A stretch of 64,000 nucleotides of DNA, taken from positions 992,001 through 1,056,000 of the forward strand of contig NC_064045.1 of NCBI RefSeq assembly GCF_932526225.1. Direction: 5' to 3'. How positions within the stretch are numbered: the first letter of the stretch is position 1; the number at the start of each line of letters is the position of its first letter. Origin of the DNA: Nematostella vectensis (Eukaryota; Cnidaria; Anthozoa; Actiniaria; Edwardsiidae). Under the pieces are notes generated by a model. That model saw only the letters and a list, made by a program, of their open reading frames with translations, ran no database searches and had not been told where the DNA came from. Made by a program: the position numbers and the translations under genes. Positions 1 through 10,204 of this stretch are shown here, piece by piece.

Positions 1-917
1 CAATCCCTGCTTCCTAAAGTTATAGCCTAGTGCACCACTGGATTTCAATGGACTCCGAGAAATTTAAAAATGCATACTGCTAGTTTTGCCGCTGTTAATT
101 TAACGTATACCATTGTCTGGTCTTGCAAATAAATAATAAGAGATACTTTATACATTTCAATATATACAGAAATACTTTATATATTAATATAATATAAGAG
201 TCTCCAGAGGGACTGTGAAGGCTGTTCCAAAAATGTGCTTATTATACATGTACGACCTACTTTGGGTTTGAAAGTTTGTGAGAAGTCATTGAATATCTTA
301 TTCGGTTTTGATTTATCTGGTGTACTGACTAGTCCTGGTGCAGGTGCCAATGGCCAGATTAGAAGAGTTCTGGGCTCTTGTCAAAGTCGTATTCGTTTTT
401 TTATTTTTCGGTGTATTGAATAGTCCACATGGTGTTCTTTGTTAAAGGGAAGTCTCAAAACTTCTGGGTTGGACCGCATATGGTACTTCTAAGAGCCTCT
501 CGAGAGAACCAGCCTTATCTAGATTTTTTTGGTCCGTCCTGTCACGCCCAGGGCATGCACAAACACGTGTGGGCCCCACCCACCATCACTTTTGTAATGG
601 TCCCTCTTCCTTATCACAAGTCTGGTACTCTTAACATGGAGTAATGTACTCTTACATGAGAGAGAAAGCGTCTTTTGTTTTAATTTTATATTGAAACCTG
701 TGTCAACAGGTGTAAAGTGTATTAACACTAGCTTTACACCTATAAAATATCAACAACTATCTGTGATAGAAGTGGCTGGCGTAATGACAGCTTGGCTTGC
801 TTGAATCTGTCTTGTATTTGGCTAGAACTAGTTCTTTGATCTCGAACGGGTAAAGGGGCCCATGCAGGTTATTTTTTTTCACGATATACACCTTATAATT
901 ATAATTGATGTCCATCG
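1..917 (+). repeat. Satellite monomer M1, 917 bp
   Basis: This unit has TTATAGCC, GGATTTC and AACGTATAC on the left and CCCCACCC on the right. A 13-bp deletion joins the two CAT words at 635-637. It has a TATAAAA tail. Its closest relatives are M31 and M65. Confidence 0.97.
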
Positions 918-956
918 CAATCCCTGCTTCCTAAAGTTAGAGCCTAGTGCACCACT

Positions 957-973
957 GGAGTCCAATGGACTCC
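957..973. repeat. 7-bp inverted repeat with 3-bp loop
   Basis: GGAGTCC and GGACTCC are perfect reverse complements around AAT. Most monomers keep it. It is broken in the GGATTTC class (M1, M30, M31, M42, M51, M53, M65), in the GGAGTCT class (M14, M19, M24, M29, M55, M59, M64), in M69 (GAAGTCT), in GTAGTCC units (M18, M23, M28) and in M46 (CGAGTCC). The position given is in M2, the reference for the motif entries. Confidence 0.85.
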
Positions 974-979
974 GAGAAA

Positions 980-985
980 TTTAAA
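980..985. other. Conserved DraI site (TTTAAA)
   Basis: TTTAAA lies about 62 bp into each monomer and appears to be kept throughout, even in M51 and M53 where neighbouring bases changed. A digest cutting here should give a ladder at about 0.93 kb. Confidence 0.85.
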
Positions 986-1040
986 AATGCATACTGCTAG
1001 TTTTGCCGCTGTTAATTTATCATATACCATTGTCTGGTCT

Positions 1041-1114
1041 CGCAAATAAATAATAAGAGATACATTATATATTTCAATATATACAGAAATACTTTATATA
1101 TTAATATAATATAA
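1041..1114. other. AT-rich core of the monomer
   Basis: This stretch is almost entirely A and T. It contains two copies of an ATAC(T/A)TTATA-like word 29 bp apart, then TATATTAATATAATAT. Two main alleles exist across the array: GATACATTATATATTT with TCTCGC upstream, and GATACTTTATACATTT with TCTTGC or TGTTGC. They distinguish the two main left-half subtypes. It would be an easily melting, nucleosome-disfavouring segment, which is an inference. Confidence 0.7.
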
Positions 1115-1312
1115 GAGTCTCCAGAGGGACTTTGAAGGCTGTTCCAAAACTGTGCTTATTATACATGTACGACCTACTTTGGGTTTAGAAGTTTGTGAGA
1201 AGTCATTGAATATCTTATTCGGTTTTGATTTATCTGGTGTACTGACTAGTCCTGATGCAGGTGCCAATGGCCAGATTAGAAGAGTTCTGGGCTCTTGTCA
1301 AAGTCGTATTCG

Positions 1313-1324
1313 TTTTTTATTTTT
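1313..1324. repeat. Variable T-tract 1
   Basis: In M2 this reads T6-A-T5. Other monomers have T7-A-T5 (M1, M17, M31, M65) or pure T runs of about 9-12 (M3, M5, M32, M39, M46). This tract and the one near the monomer end account for much of the 924-933-bp length variation, as expected from replication slippage. Confidence 0.85.
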
Positions 1325-1412
1325 CGGTGTATTGAATAGTCCACATGGTGTTCTTTGTTAAAGGGAAGTCTCATAACTTCTGGGTTGGACCGCATATGGT
1401 ACTTCTAAGAGC

Positions 1413-1422
1413 CTCTCGAGAG
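1413..1422. other. 10-bp palindrome with XhoI site
   Basis: CTCTCGAGAG is a perfect palindrome containing CTCGAG and is kept in nearly every monomer. It is altered in M42 (CTTTCGAGAG), and its flank is changed in M20, M25, M56 and M60. M46 has an additional CTCGAG near its left end. Confidence 0.85.
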
Positions 1423-1478
1423 AACCAGCCTTATCTAGATTTTTTTGGTCCGTCCTGTCACGCCCAGGGCATGCACAA

Positions 1479-1486
1479 ACACGTGT
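1479..1486. other. 8-bp palindrome with CACGTG core
   Basis: ACACGTGT contains CACGTG, the G-box/E-box core bound by plant bHLH and bZIP factors. It is present in most monomers. In units carrying GAGGGCACC (M4, M6, M10, M12, M35, M37, M41, M49, M51, M53, M57) the core remains but the palindrome shortens to CACGTG. No binding can be inferred from sequence alone. Confidence 0.6.
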
Positions 1487-1624
1487 GGGCCGCACCCAAC
1501 TTCACTTTTGTAATGGTCCCTCTTCCTTATCACAAGTCTGGTACTCTTAACATTATGTGGTGTCATGGAGTAATGTACTCTTACATGAGAGAGAAAGCGT
1601 CTTTTGTTTTAATTTTATATTGGA

Positions 1625-1670
1625 ACCTGTGTCAACAGGTGTAAAGTGTATTAACACTAGCTTTACACCT
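1625..1670. repeat. Overlapping double inverted repeat (hairpin cluster)
   Basis: ACCTGT/ACAGGT form a 6-bp stem with loop GTCA (1625-1640). AGGTGTAAAG/CTTTACACCT form a perfect 10-bp stem (1637-1646 with 1661-1670), with an inner TGT/ACA pairing around ATTA. The two stems share four bases (1637-1640), so only one can form fully at a time. The 10-bp stem is kept in nearly every complete monomer. The first stem is shortened to 5 bp in ACCTGAGTC units. A single-base change alters the loop in M25, M45 and M66. Confidence 0.85.
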
Positions 1671-1676
1671 ATAAAA
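1670..1676 (+). promoter_or_regulatory. TATAAAA motif, present in 23 of 68 complete monomers
   Basis: CCTATAAAATATCAAC occurs in 23 monomers. The other 45 read CCTGTAAAATATCAGC, which destroys the TATA word. The allele is tightly linked to a 2-bp length difference about 80 bp downstream (GAATCTG versus GAATCTCTG). It resembles a TATA box, but there is no sign of a transcription unit, so the promoter reading is weak. Confidence 0.3.
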
Positions 1677-1752
1677 TATCAACAACTATCTGTGATAGAA
1701 GTGGCTGGCGTAATGACAGCTTGGCTTGCTTGAATCTGCCTTGTATTTGGCT

Positions 1753-1764
1753 AGAACTAGTTCT
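1753..1764. other. 12-bp palindrome with SpeI site
   Basis: AGAACTAGTTCT is a perfect 12-bp palindrome containing ACTAGT. It is nearly invariant; the variant AGAAGTAGTTCT occurs in M50, M52 and M61. Confidence 0.8.
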
Positions 1765-1800
1765 TTGATCTCGAACGGGTAAAGGGGCCCATGCAGGTTA

Positions 1801-1808
1801 TTTTTTTT
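1801..1808. repeat. Variable T-tract 2
   Basis: T8 follows GGTTA and precedes CACGATAT in M2. It varies to T9-T10, to TTTCT-type runs ending in CACGCTAT (M15, M20, M25), to a longer T run (M56, M60), and to runs followed by ACG without the C (M3-M5 type). Confidence 0.8.
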
Positions 1809-1846
1809 CACGATATACACCTTATAATTATAATTGATGTCCATCG

Positions 1847-2774
1847 CAATCCCTGCTTCCTAAAGTTAGAGCCTAGTGCACCACTGGAGTCCAATGGACT
1901 CCGAGAAATTTAAAAATGCATACTGCTAGTTTTGCCGCTGTTAATTTATCATATACCATTGTCTGGTCTCGCAAATAAATAATAAGAGATACATTATATA
2001 TTTCAATATATACAGAAATACTTTATATATTAATATAATATAAGAGTCTCCATAGGGACTTTGAAGGCTGTTCCAAAACTGTGCTTATTATACATGTACG
2101 ACCTACTTTGGGTTTAGAAGTTTGTGAGAAGTCATTGAATATCTTATTCGGTTTTGATTCTCTGGTTACTGACAAGTCCTGGTGCAGGTGCTAATGGCCA
2201 GATTAGAAGAGTTCTGGGCTGCTTTCAAAGTCGTATTCGTTTTTTTTTTTGGTGTTTTGAATAGTCCACATGGTGTTCTTTGTTGAAGGGAAGTCTCAAA
2301 ACTTCTGGGTTGGACCGCATATGGTACTTCTAAGAGCCTCTCGAGAGAACAAGCCTTATCTAGATTTTTTTGGTCCGTCCTGTCACGCCCAGGGCATGCA
2401 CAAACACGTGTGGGCACCAACCCCTATCACTTTTGTAATGGTCCTTCTTCCCTATCACAAGTCTGCTACTCATAACATTATGTGGTGTCATGGAGTAATG
2501 TACTCTAACATGAGAGAGAAAGCGTCTTTTGTTTTCATTTTATATTGAAACCTGTGTCAACAGGTGTAAAGTGTATTAACACTAGCTTTACACCTGTAAA
2601 ATATCAGCAACTATCTGTGATAGAAGTGGCTGGCGTAATGACAGCTTGGCTTGCTTGAATCTCTGCCTTGTATTTGGCTAGAACTAGTTCTTTGATCTCG
2701 AACGGGTAAAGGGGCCCATGCAGGTTATTTTTTTTTTACGATATACACCTTATAATTATAATTGATGTCCATCG
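1847..2774 (+). repeat. Satellite monomer M3, 928 bp
   Basis: This is a TGCATAC/TCTCGC left half with GGTTACTGACAAG. It has CTCCATAGGG and GGGCTGCTTTC, both shared only with M9, and a T11 tract. The tail is TGTAAAA. Confidence 0.97.
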
Positions 2775-3701
2775 CAATCCCTACTTCCTAAAGTTAGAGC
2801 CTAGTGCACCACTGGAGTCCAATGGACTCCGTGAAATTTAAAAATGCATACCGCTAGTTTTGCCGCTGTTAATTTATCATATACCATTGTTTGGTCTCGC
2901 AAATAAATAATAAGAGATACATTATATATTTCAATATATACAGCAATACTTTATATGTTAATATAATATAAGAGTCTCCAGAGGGACTTTGAAGGCTGTT
3001 CCAAAACTGTGCTTATTATACATGTACGACCTACTTTGGGTTTAGAAGTTTGTGAGAAGTCAATGAATATCTTATTCGGTTTTGATTCTCTGGTTACTGA
3101 CAAGTCCTTGTGCAGGTGCCAATGGCCAGATTAGAAGAATTCTGGGCTCTTGTCAAAGTCGTATTCGTTTTTTATTTTTCGGTGTATTGAATAGTCCACA
3201 TAGTGTTCTTTGTTGAAGGGAAGTCTCAAAACTTTTGGGTTGGACCGCATATGGTACTTCTAAGAGCCTCTCGAGAGAACAAGCCTTATCTAGATTTTTT
3301 TGGTCCGTCCTGTCACGCCCAGGGCATGCACAAACACGTGAGGGCACCAGCCCCCATCACTTTTGTAATGGTCCTTCTTCCTTATCACAAGTCTGCTACT
3401 CATAACATTATGTGGTGTCATGGAGTAATGTACTCTTACATGAGAGAGAAAGCGTCTTTTGTTTTAATTTTATATTGAAACCTGTGTCAACAGGTGTAAA
3501 GTGTATTAACACTAGCTTTACACCTATAAAATATCAACAACTATCTGTGATAGAAGTGGCTGGCGTAATGACAGCTTGGCTTGCTTGAATCTGCCTTGTA
3601 TTTGGCTAGAACTAGTTCTTTGATCTCGAACGGGTAAAGGGGCCCATGCAGGTTATTTTTTTTCACGATATACACCTTATAATTATAATTGATGTCCATC
3701 G
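2775..3701 (+). repeat. Satellite monomer M4, 927 bp
   Basis: This is the CCTACTTCC class with CCGTGAAA, GCATACCGC, ACAGCAATAC and TATGTTAAT. The right half has ACATAGTG, CTTTTGGG and GAGGGCACCAGC. It has a TATAAAA tail. Same type as M10, M35 and M37. Confidence 0.97.
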
Positions 3702-4630
3702 CAATCCCTGCTTCCTAAAGTTAGAGCCTAGTGCACCACTGGAGTCCAATGGACTCCGAGAAATTTAAAAATGCATACTGCTAGTTTTGCCGCTGTTAAT
3801 TTATCATATACCATTGTCTGGTCTCGCAAATAAATAATAAGAGATACATTATATATTTCAATATATACAGAAATACTTTATATATTAATATAATATAAGA
3901 GTCTCCAGAGGGACTTTGAAGGCTGTTCCAAAACTGTGCTTATTATACATGTACGACCTACTTTGGGTTTAGAAGTTTGTGAGAAGTCATTGAATATCTT
4001 ATTCGGTTTTGATTCTCTGGTTACTGACAAGTCCTGGTGCAGGTGCTAATGGCCAGATTAGAAGAGTTCTGGGCTGCTGTCAAAGTCGTATTCGTTTTTT
4101 TTTTTTGGTGTTTTGAATAGTCCACATGGTGTTCTTTGTTGAAGGGAAGTCTCAAAACTTCTGGGTTGGACCGCATATGGTACTTCTAAGAGCCTCTCGA
4201 GAGAACAAGCCTTATCTAGATTTTTTTGGTCCGTCCTGTCACGCCCAGGGCATGCACAAACACGTGTGGGCACCAACCCCTATCACTTTTGTAATGGTCC
4301 TTCTTCCCTATCACAAGTCTGCTACTCATAACATTATGTGGTGTCATGGAGTAATGTACTCTAACATGAGAGAGAAAGCGTCTTTTGTTTTCATTTTATA
4401 TTGAAACCTGTGTCAACAGGTGTAAAGTGTATTAACACTAGCTTTACACCTGTAAAATATCAGCAACTATCTGTGATAGAAGTGGCTGGCGTAATGACAG
4501 CTTGGCTTGCTTGAATCTCTGCCTTGTATTTGGCTAGAACTAGTTCTTTGATCTCGAACGGGTAAAGGGGCCCATGCAGGTTATTTTTTTTTTACGATAT
4601 ACACCTTATAATTATAATTGATGTCCATCG
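3702..4630 (+). repeat. Satellite monomer M5, 929 bp
   Basis: Like M3 but with GGGCTGCTGTC and T12. It is matched by M11 and M36. The tail is TGTAAAA and contains TTTTCATTTT. Confidence 0.97.
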
Positions 4631-5559
4631 CAATCCCTACTTCCTAAAGTTAGAGCCTAGTGCACCACTGGAGTCCAATGGACTCCGTGAAATTTAAAAA
4701 TGCATACCGCTAGTTTTGCCGCTGTTAATTTATCATATACCATTGTTTGGTCTCGCAAATAAATAATAAGAGATACATTATATATTTCAATATATACAGC
4801 AATACTTTATATGTTAATATAATATAAGAGTCTCCAGAGGGACTTTGAAGGCTGTTCCAAAACTGTGCTTATTATACATGTACGACCTACTTTGGGTTTA
4901 GAAGTTTGTGAGAAGTCAATGAATATCTTATTCGGTTTTGATTCTCTGGTTACTGACAAGTCCTGGTGCAGGTGCCAATGGCCAGATTAGAAGAATTCTG
5001 GGCTCTTGTCAAAGTCGTATTCGTTTTTTATTTTTCGGTGTATTGAAGAGTCCACATAGTGTTCTTTGTTGAAGGGAAGTCTCAAAACTTCTGGGTTGGA
5101 CCGCATATGGTACTTTTAAGAGCCTCTCGAGAGAACAAGCCTTATCTAGATTTTTTTGGTCGTACCTGTCACGCCCAGGGCATGCACAAACACGTGAGGG
5201 CACCAACCCCCATCACTTTTGTAATGGTCCTTCTTCCTTATCACAAGTCTGCTACTCATAACATTATGTGGTGTCATGGAGTAATGTACTCTTACATGAG
5301 AGAGAAAGCGTCTTTTGTTTTAATTTTATATTGAAACCTGAGTCAACAGGTGTAAAGTGTATTAACACTAGCTTTACACCTGTAAAATATCAGCAACTAT
5401 CTGTGATAGAAGTGGCTGGCGTAAAGACAGCTTGGCTTGCTTGAATCTCTGCCTTGTATTTGGATAGAACTAGTTCTTTGATCTCGAACGGGTAAAGGGG
5501 CCCATGCAGGTTATTTTTTTTCACGATATACACCTTATAATTATAATTGATGTCCATCG
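4631..5559 (+). repeat. Satellite monomer M6, 929 bp
   Basis: The left half is CCTACTTCC class. The right half has TTGAAGAGTCC, ACTTTTAAG, GGTCGTACC and GAGGGCACC, with ACCTGAGTC and TAAAGAC in the tail. It is matched by M12, and its right half by M53 and M57. Confidence 0.97.
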
Positions 5560-6490
5560 CAATCCCTGCTTCCTAAAGTTAGAGCCTAGTGCACCACTGG
5601 AGTCCAATGGACTCCGAGAAATTTAAAAATTCATACTGCTAGTTTTGCCGCTGTTAATTTAACATATACCATTGTCTGGTGTTGCAAATAAATAATAAGA
5701 GATACTTTATACATTTCAATATATACAGAAATACTTTATATATTAATATAATATAAGAGTCTCCAGAGGGACTTTGAAGGCTGTTCCAAAAATGTGCTTA
5801 TTATACATGTACGACCTACTTTGGGTTTAGAAGTTTGTGAGAAGTCATTGAATATCTTATTCGGTTTTGATTTATCTGGTGTACTGACTAGTCCTGGTGC
5901 AGGTGCCAATGGCCAGATTAGAAGAGTTCTGGGCTCTTGTCAAAGTCGTATTCGTTTTTTATTTTTCGGTGTATTGAATAGTCCACATAGTGTTCTTTGT
6001 TGAAGGGAAGTCTCAAAACTTCTGGGTTGGACCGCATGTGGTACTTCTAAGAGCCTCTCGAGAGAACAAGCCTTATCTAGATTTTTTTGGTCCGTCCTGT
6101 CACGCCCAGGGCATGCACAAACACGTGTGGGCACCAACCCCTATCACTTTTGTAATGGTCCTTCTTCCCTATCACAAGTCTGCTACTCATAACATTATGT
6201 GGTGTCATAAAGTAATGTACTCTAACATGAGAGAGAAAGCGTCTTTTGTTTTAATTTTATATTGAAACCTGTGTCAACAGGTGTAAAGTGTATTAACACT
6301 AGCTTTACACCTGTAAAATATCAGCAACTATCTGTGATAGAAGTGGCTGGCGTAATGACAGCTTGGCTTGCTTGAATCTCTGCCTTGTATTTGGCTAGAA
6401 CTAGTTCTTTGATCTCGAACGAGTAAAGGGGCCCATGCAGGTTATTTTTTTTCACGATATACACCTTATAATTATAATTGATGTCCATCG
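5560..6490 (+). repeat. Satellite monomer M7, 931 bp
   Basis: The left half has TTCATAC and GGTGTTGC, like M13. The right half has ACATAGTG, GCATGTGG and GAACGAGTAAAG, like M29/M64/M69. TCATAAAGTAATG is private. Confidence 0.97.
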
Positions 6491-7419
6491 CAATCCCTGC
6501 TTCCTAAAGTTATAGCCTAGTGCACCACTGGAGTCCAATGGACTCCGTGAAATTTAAAAATTCATACTGCTAGTTTTGCCGCTGTTCATTTAACATATAC
6601 CATTGTCTGGTCTTGCAAATAAATAATAAGAGATACTTTATACATTTCAATATATACAGAAATACTTTATATATTAATATAATATAAGAGTCTCCAGAGG
6701 GACTGTGAAGGCTGTTCCAAAAATGTGCTTATTATACATGTACGACCTACTTTGGGTTTAGAAGTTTGTGAGAAGTCATTGAATATCTTATTCGGTTTTG
6801 ATTTATCTGGTGTACTGACTAGTCCTGATGCAGGTGCCAATGGCCAGATTAGAAGAGTTCTGGGCTCTTGTCAAAGTCGTATTCGTTTTTTATTTTTCGG
6901 TGTATTGAATAGTCCACATGGTGTTCTTTGTTAAAGGGAAGTCTCAAAACTTCTGGGTTGGACCGCATATGGTACTTCTAAGAGCCTCTCGAGAGAACCA
7001 GCCTTATCTAGATTTTTTTGGTCCGTCCTGTCACGCCCAGGGCATGCACAAACACGTGTGGGCCGCACCCAACTTCACTTTTGTAATGGTCCCTCTTCCT
7101 TATCACAAGTCTGCTACTCATAACATTATGTGGTGTCATGGAGTAATGTACTCTTACATGAGAGAGAAAGCGTCTTTTGTTTTAATTTTATATTGAAACC
7201 TGTGTCAACAGGTGTAAAGTGTATTAACACTAGCTTTACACCTATAAAATATCAACAACTATCTGTGATAGAAGTGGCTGGCGTAATGACAGCTTGGCTT
7301 GCTTGAATCTGCCTTGTATTTGGCTAGAACTAGTTCTTTGATCTCGAACGGGTAAAGGGGCCCATGCAGGTTATTTTTTTTCACGATATACACCTTATAA
7401 TTATAATTGATGTCCATCG
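6491..7419 (+). repeat. Satellite monomer M8, 929 bp
   Basis: The left end has TTATAGCC with CCGTGAAA and a private CTGTTCATTT; M70 is the only similar start. The right half is like M2, but with CTGCTACTCAT instead of CTGGTACTCTT, suggesting a short conversion patch. It has a TATAAAA tail. Confidence 0.97.
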
Positions 7420-8347
7420 CAATCCCTGCTTCCTAAAGTTAGAGCCTAGTGCACCACTGGAGTCCAATGGACTCCGAGAAATTTAAAAATGCATACTGCT
7501 AGTTTTGCCGCTGTTAATTTATCATATACCATTGTCTGGTCTCGCAAATAAATAATAAGAGATACATTATATATTTCAATATATACAGAAATACTTTATA
7601 TATTAATATAATATAAGAGTCTCCATAGGGACTTTGAAGGCTGTTCCAAAACTGTGCTTATTATACATGTACGACCTACTTTGGGTTTAGAAGTTTGTGA
7701 GAAGTCATTGAATATCTTATTCGGTTTTGATTCTCTGGTTACTGACAAGTCCTGGTGCAGGTGCTAATGGCCAGATTAGAAGAGTTCTGGGCTGCTTTCA
7801 AAGTCGTATTCGTTTTTTTTTTTGGTGTTTTGAATAGTCCACATGGTGTTCTTTGTTGAAGGGAAGTCTCAAAACTTCTGGGTTGGACCGCATATGGTAC
7901 TTCTAAGAGCCTCTCGAGAGAACAAGCCTTATCTAGATTTTTTTGGTCCGTCCTGTCACGCCCAGGGCATGCACAAACACGTGTGGGCACCAACCCCTAT
8001 CACTTTTGTAATGGTCCTTCTTCCCTATCACAAGTCTGCTACTCATAACATTATGTGGTGTCATGGAGTAATGTACTCTAACATGAGAGAGAAAGCGTCT
8101 TTTGTTTTCATTTTATATTGAAACCTGTGTCAACAGGTGTAAAGTGTATTAACACTAGCTTTACACCTGTAAAATATCAGCAACTATCTGTGATAGAAGT
8201 GGCTGGCGTAATGACAGCTTGGCTTGCTTGAATCTCTGCCTTGTATTTGGCTAGAACTAGTTCTTTGATCTCGAACGGGTAAAGGGGCCCATGCAGGTTA
8301 TTTTTTTTTTACGATATACACCTTATAATTATAATTGATGTCCATCG
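7420..8347 (+). repeat. Satellite monomer M9, 928 bp
   Basis: This matches M3 at an offset of 5573 bp, including CTCCATAGGG and GGGCTGCTTTC. Confidence 0.97.
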
Positions 8348-9275
8348 CAATCCCTACTTCCTAAAGTTAGAGCCTAGTGCACCACTGGAGTCCAATGGAC
8401 TCCGTGAAATTTAAAAATGCATACCGCTAGTTTTGCCGCTGTTAATTTATCATATACCATTGTTTGGTCTCGCAAATAAATAATAAGAGATACATTATAT
8501 ATTTCAATATATACAGCAATACTTTATATGTTAATATAATATAAGAGTCTCCAGAGGGACTTTGAAGGCTGTTCCAAAACTGTGCTTATTATACATGTAC
8601 GACCTACTTTGGGTTTAGAAGTTTGTGAGAAGTCAATGAATATCTTATTCGGTTTTGATTCTCTGGTTACTGACAAGTCCTTGTGCAGGTGCCAATGGCC
8701 AGATTAGAAGAATTCTGGGCTCTTGTCAAAGTCGTATTCGTTTTTTATTTTTCGGTGTATTGAATAGTCCACATAGTGTTCTTTGTTGAAGGGAAGTCTC
8801 AAAACTTTTGGGTTGGACCGCATATGGTACTTCTAAGAGCCTCTCGAGAGAACAAGCCTTATCTAGATTTTTTTGGTCCGTCCTGTCACGCCCAGGGCAT
8901 GCACAAACACGTGAGGGCACCAGCCCCCATCACTTTTGTAATGGTCCTTCTTCCTTATCACAAGTCTGCTACTCATAACATTATGTGGTGTCATGGAGTA
9001 ATGTACTCTTACATGAGAGAGAAAGCGTCTTTTGTTTTAATTTTATATTGAAACCTGTGTCAACAGGTGTAAAGTGTATTAACACTAGCTTTACACCTAT
9101 AAAATATCAACAACTATCTGTGATAGAAGTGGCTGGCGTAATGACAGCTTGGCTTGCTTGAATCTGCCTTGTATTTGGCTAGAACTAGTTCTTTGATCTC
9201 GAACGGGTAAAGGGGCCCATGCAGGTTATTTTTTTTTCACGATATACACCTTATAATTATAATTGATGTCCATCG
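8348..9275 (+). repeat. Satellite monomer M10, 928 bp
   Basis: This matches M4 apart from one extra T in T-tract 2 (T9 versus T8). It has a TATAAAA tail. Confidence 0.97.
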
Positions 9276-10204
9276 CAATCCCTGCTTCCTAAAGTTAGAG
9301 CCTAGTGCACCACTGGAGTCCAATGGACTCCGAGAAATTTAAAAATGCATACTGCTAGTTTTGCCGCTGTTAATTTATCATATACCATTGTCTGGTCTCG
9401 CAAATAAATAATAAGAGATACATTATATATTTCAATATATACAGAAATACTTTATATATTAATATAATATAAGAGTCTCCAGAGGGACTTTGAAGGCTGT
9501 TCCAAAACTGTGCTTATTATACATGTACGACCTACTTTGGGTTTAGAAGTTTGTGAGAAGTCATTGAATATCTTATTCGGTTTTGATTCTCTGGTTACTG
9601 ACAAGTCCTGGTGCAGGTGCTAATGGCCAGATTAGAAGAGTTCTGGGCTGCTGTCAAAGTCGTATTCGTTTTTTTTTTTTGGTGTTTTGAATAGTCCACA
9701 TGGTGTTCTTTGTTGAAGGGAAGTCTCAAAACTTCTGGGTTGGACCGCATATGGTACTTCTAAGAGCCTCTCGAGAGAACAAGCCTTATCTAGATTTTTT
9801 TGGTCCGTCCTGTCACGCCCAGGGCATGCACAAACACGTGTGGGCACCAACCCCTATCACTTTTGTAATGGTCCTTCTTCCCTATCACAAGTCTGCTACT
9901 CATAACATTATGTGGTGTCATGGAGTAATGTACTCTAACATGAGAGAGAAAGCGTCTTTTGTTTTAATTTTATATTGAAACCTGTGTCAACAGGTGTAAA
10001 GTGTATTAACACTAGCTTTACACCTGTAAAATATCAGCAACTATCTGTGATAGAAGTGGCTGGCGTAATGACAGCTTGGCTTGCTTGAATCTCTGCCTTG
10101 TATTTGGCTAGAACTAGTTCTTTGATCTCGAACGGGTAAAGGGGCCCATGCAGGTTATTTTTTTTTTACGATATACACCTTATAATTATAATTGATGTCC
10201 ATCG
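9276..10204 (+). repeat. Satellite monomer M11, 929 bp
   Basis: This matches M5 (GGGCTGCTGTC, T12). It has TTTTAATTTT where M5 has TTTTCATTTT. Confidence 0.97.

Larger units (their letters stand above)
918..1846 (+). repeat. Satellite monomer M2, 929 bp
   Basis: The left part is like M32/M66 and the right part like M8 (CCTGATGCAGG, CGCACCCAAC). Private changes are CTCATAAC and TATTGGAACC. It has a TATAAAA tail. Used as the reference for motif positions. Confidence 0.97.
1151..5988 (+). repeat. Six-monomer-period block, copy 1
   Basis: This stretch (late left part of M2 to the centre of M7) matches 6724-11561 at an offset of 5573 bp, six monomers. Only scattered differences are visible, such as ACAT/ACAA-type changes in M2 versus M8 and one extra T in M10. 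Both copies share rare markers: CCTGATGCAGG in M2/M8, CTTTTGGGTTGG in M4/M10 and GGTCGTACC in M6/M12. Similarity ends at 5989, where M7 reads ACATAGTG and M13 reads ACATGGTG. Confidence 0.93.

Noticed and set aside
429-644. Open frames of about 60-92 codons on the plus strand starting near the ACATGGTGTTC motif, repeated in most monomers
   Set aside because: They recur because the DNA recurs. Frames end and shift with T-tract length and the 13-bp deletion, overlap frames on the other strand, and show no recognisable domain or signal. A synonymous/non-synonymous test across monomers would settle it; I expect no constraint.
1181-1188. GGGTTTAG, matching eight bases of the plant telomere repeat TTTAGGG
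   Set aside because: It is a single eight-base word per monomer, with no tandem telomeric units; chance is sufficient.
1300-1330. Possible CENP-B-box-like motif (TTCG ... CGG) around T-tract 1
   Set aside because: The spacing and internal bases do not fit the CENP-B consensus.
1764-1785. Pol III B-box-like word on the minus strand (CGTTCGAGATC)
   Set aside because: It matches only seven of nine fixed consensus positions, and I find no convincing A box at the right distance. No tRNA fold is visible.
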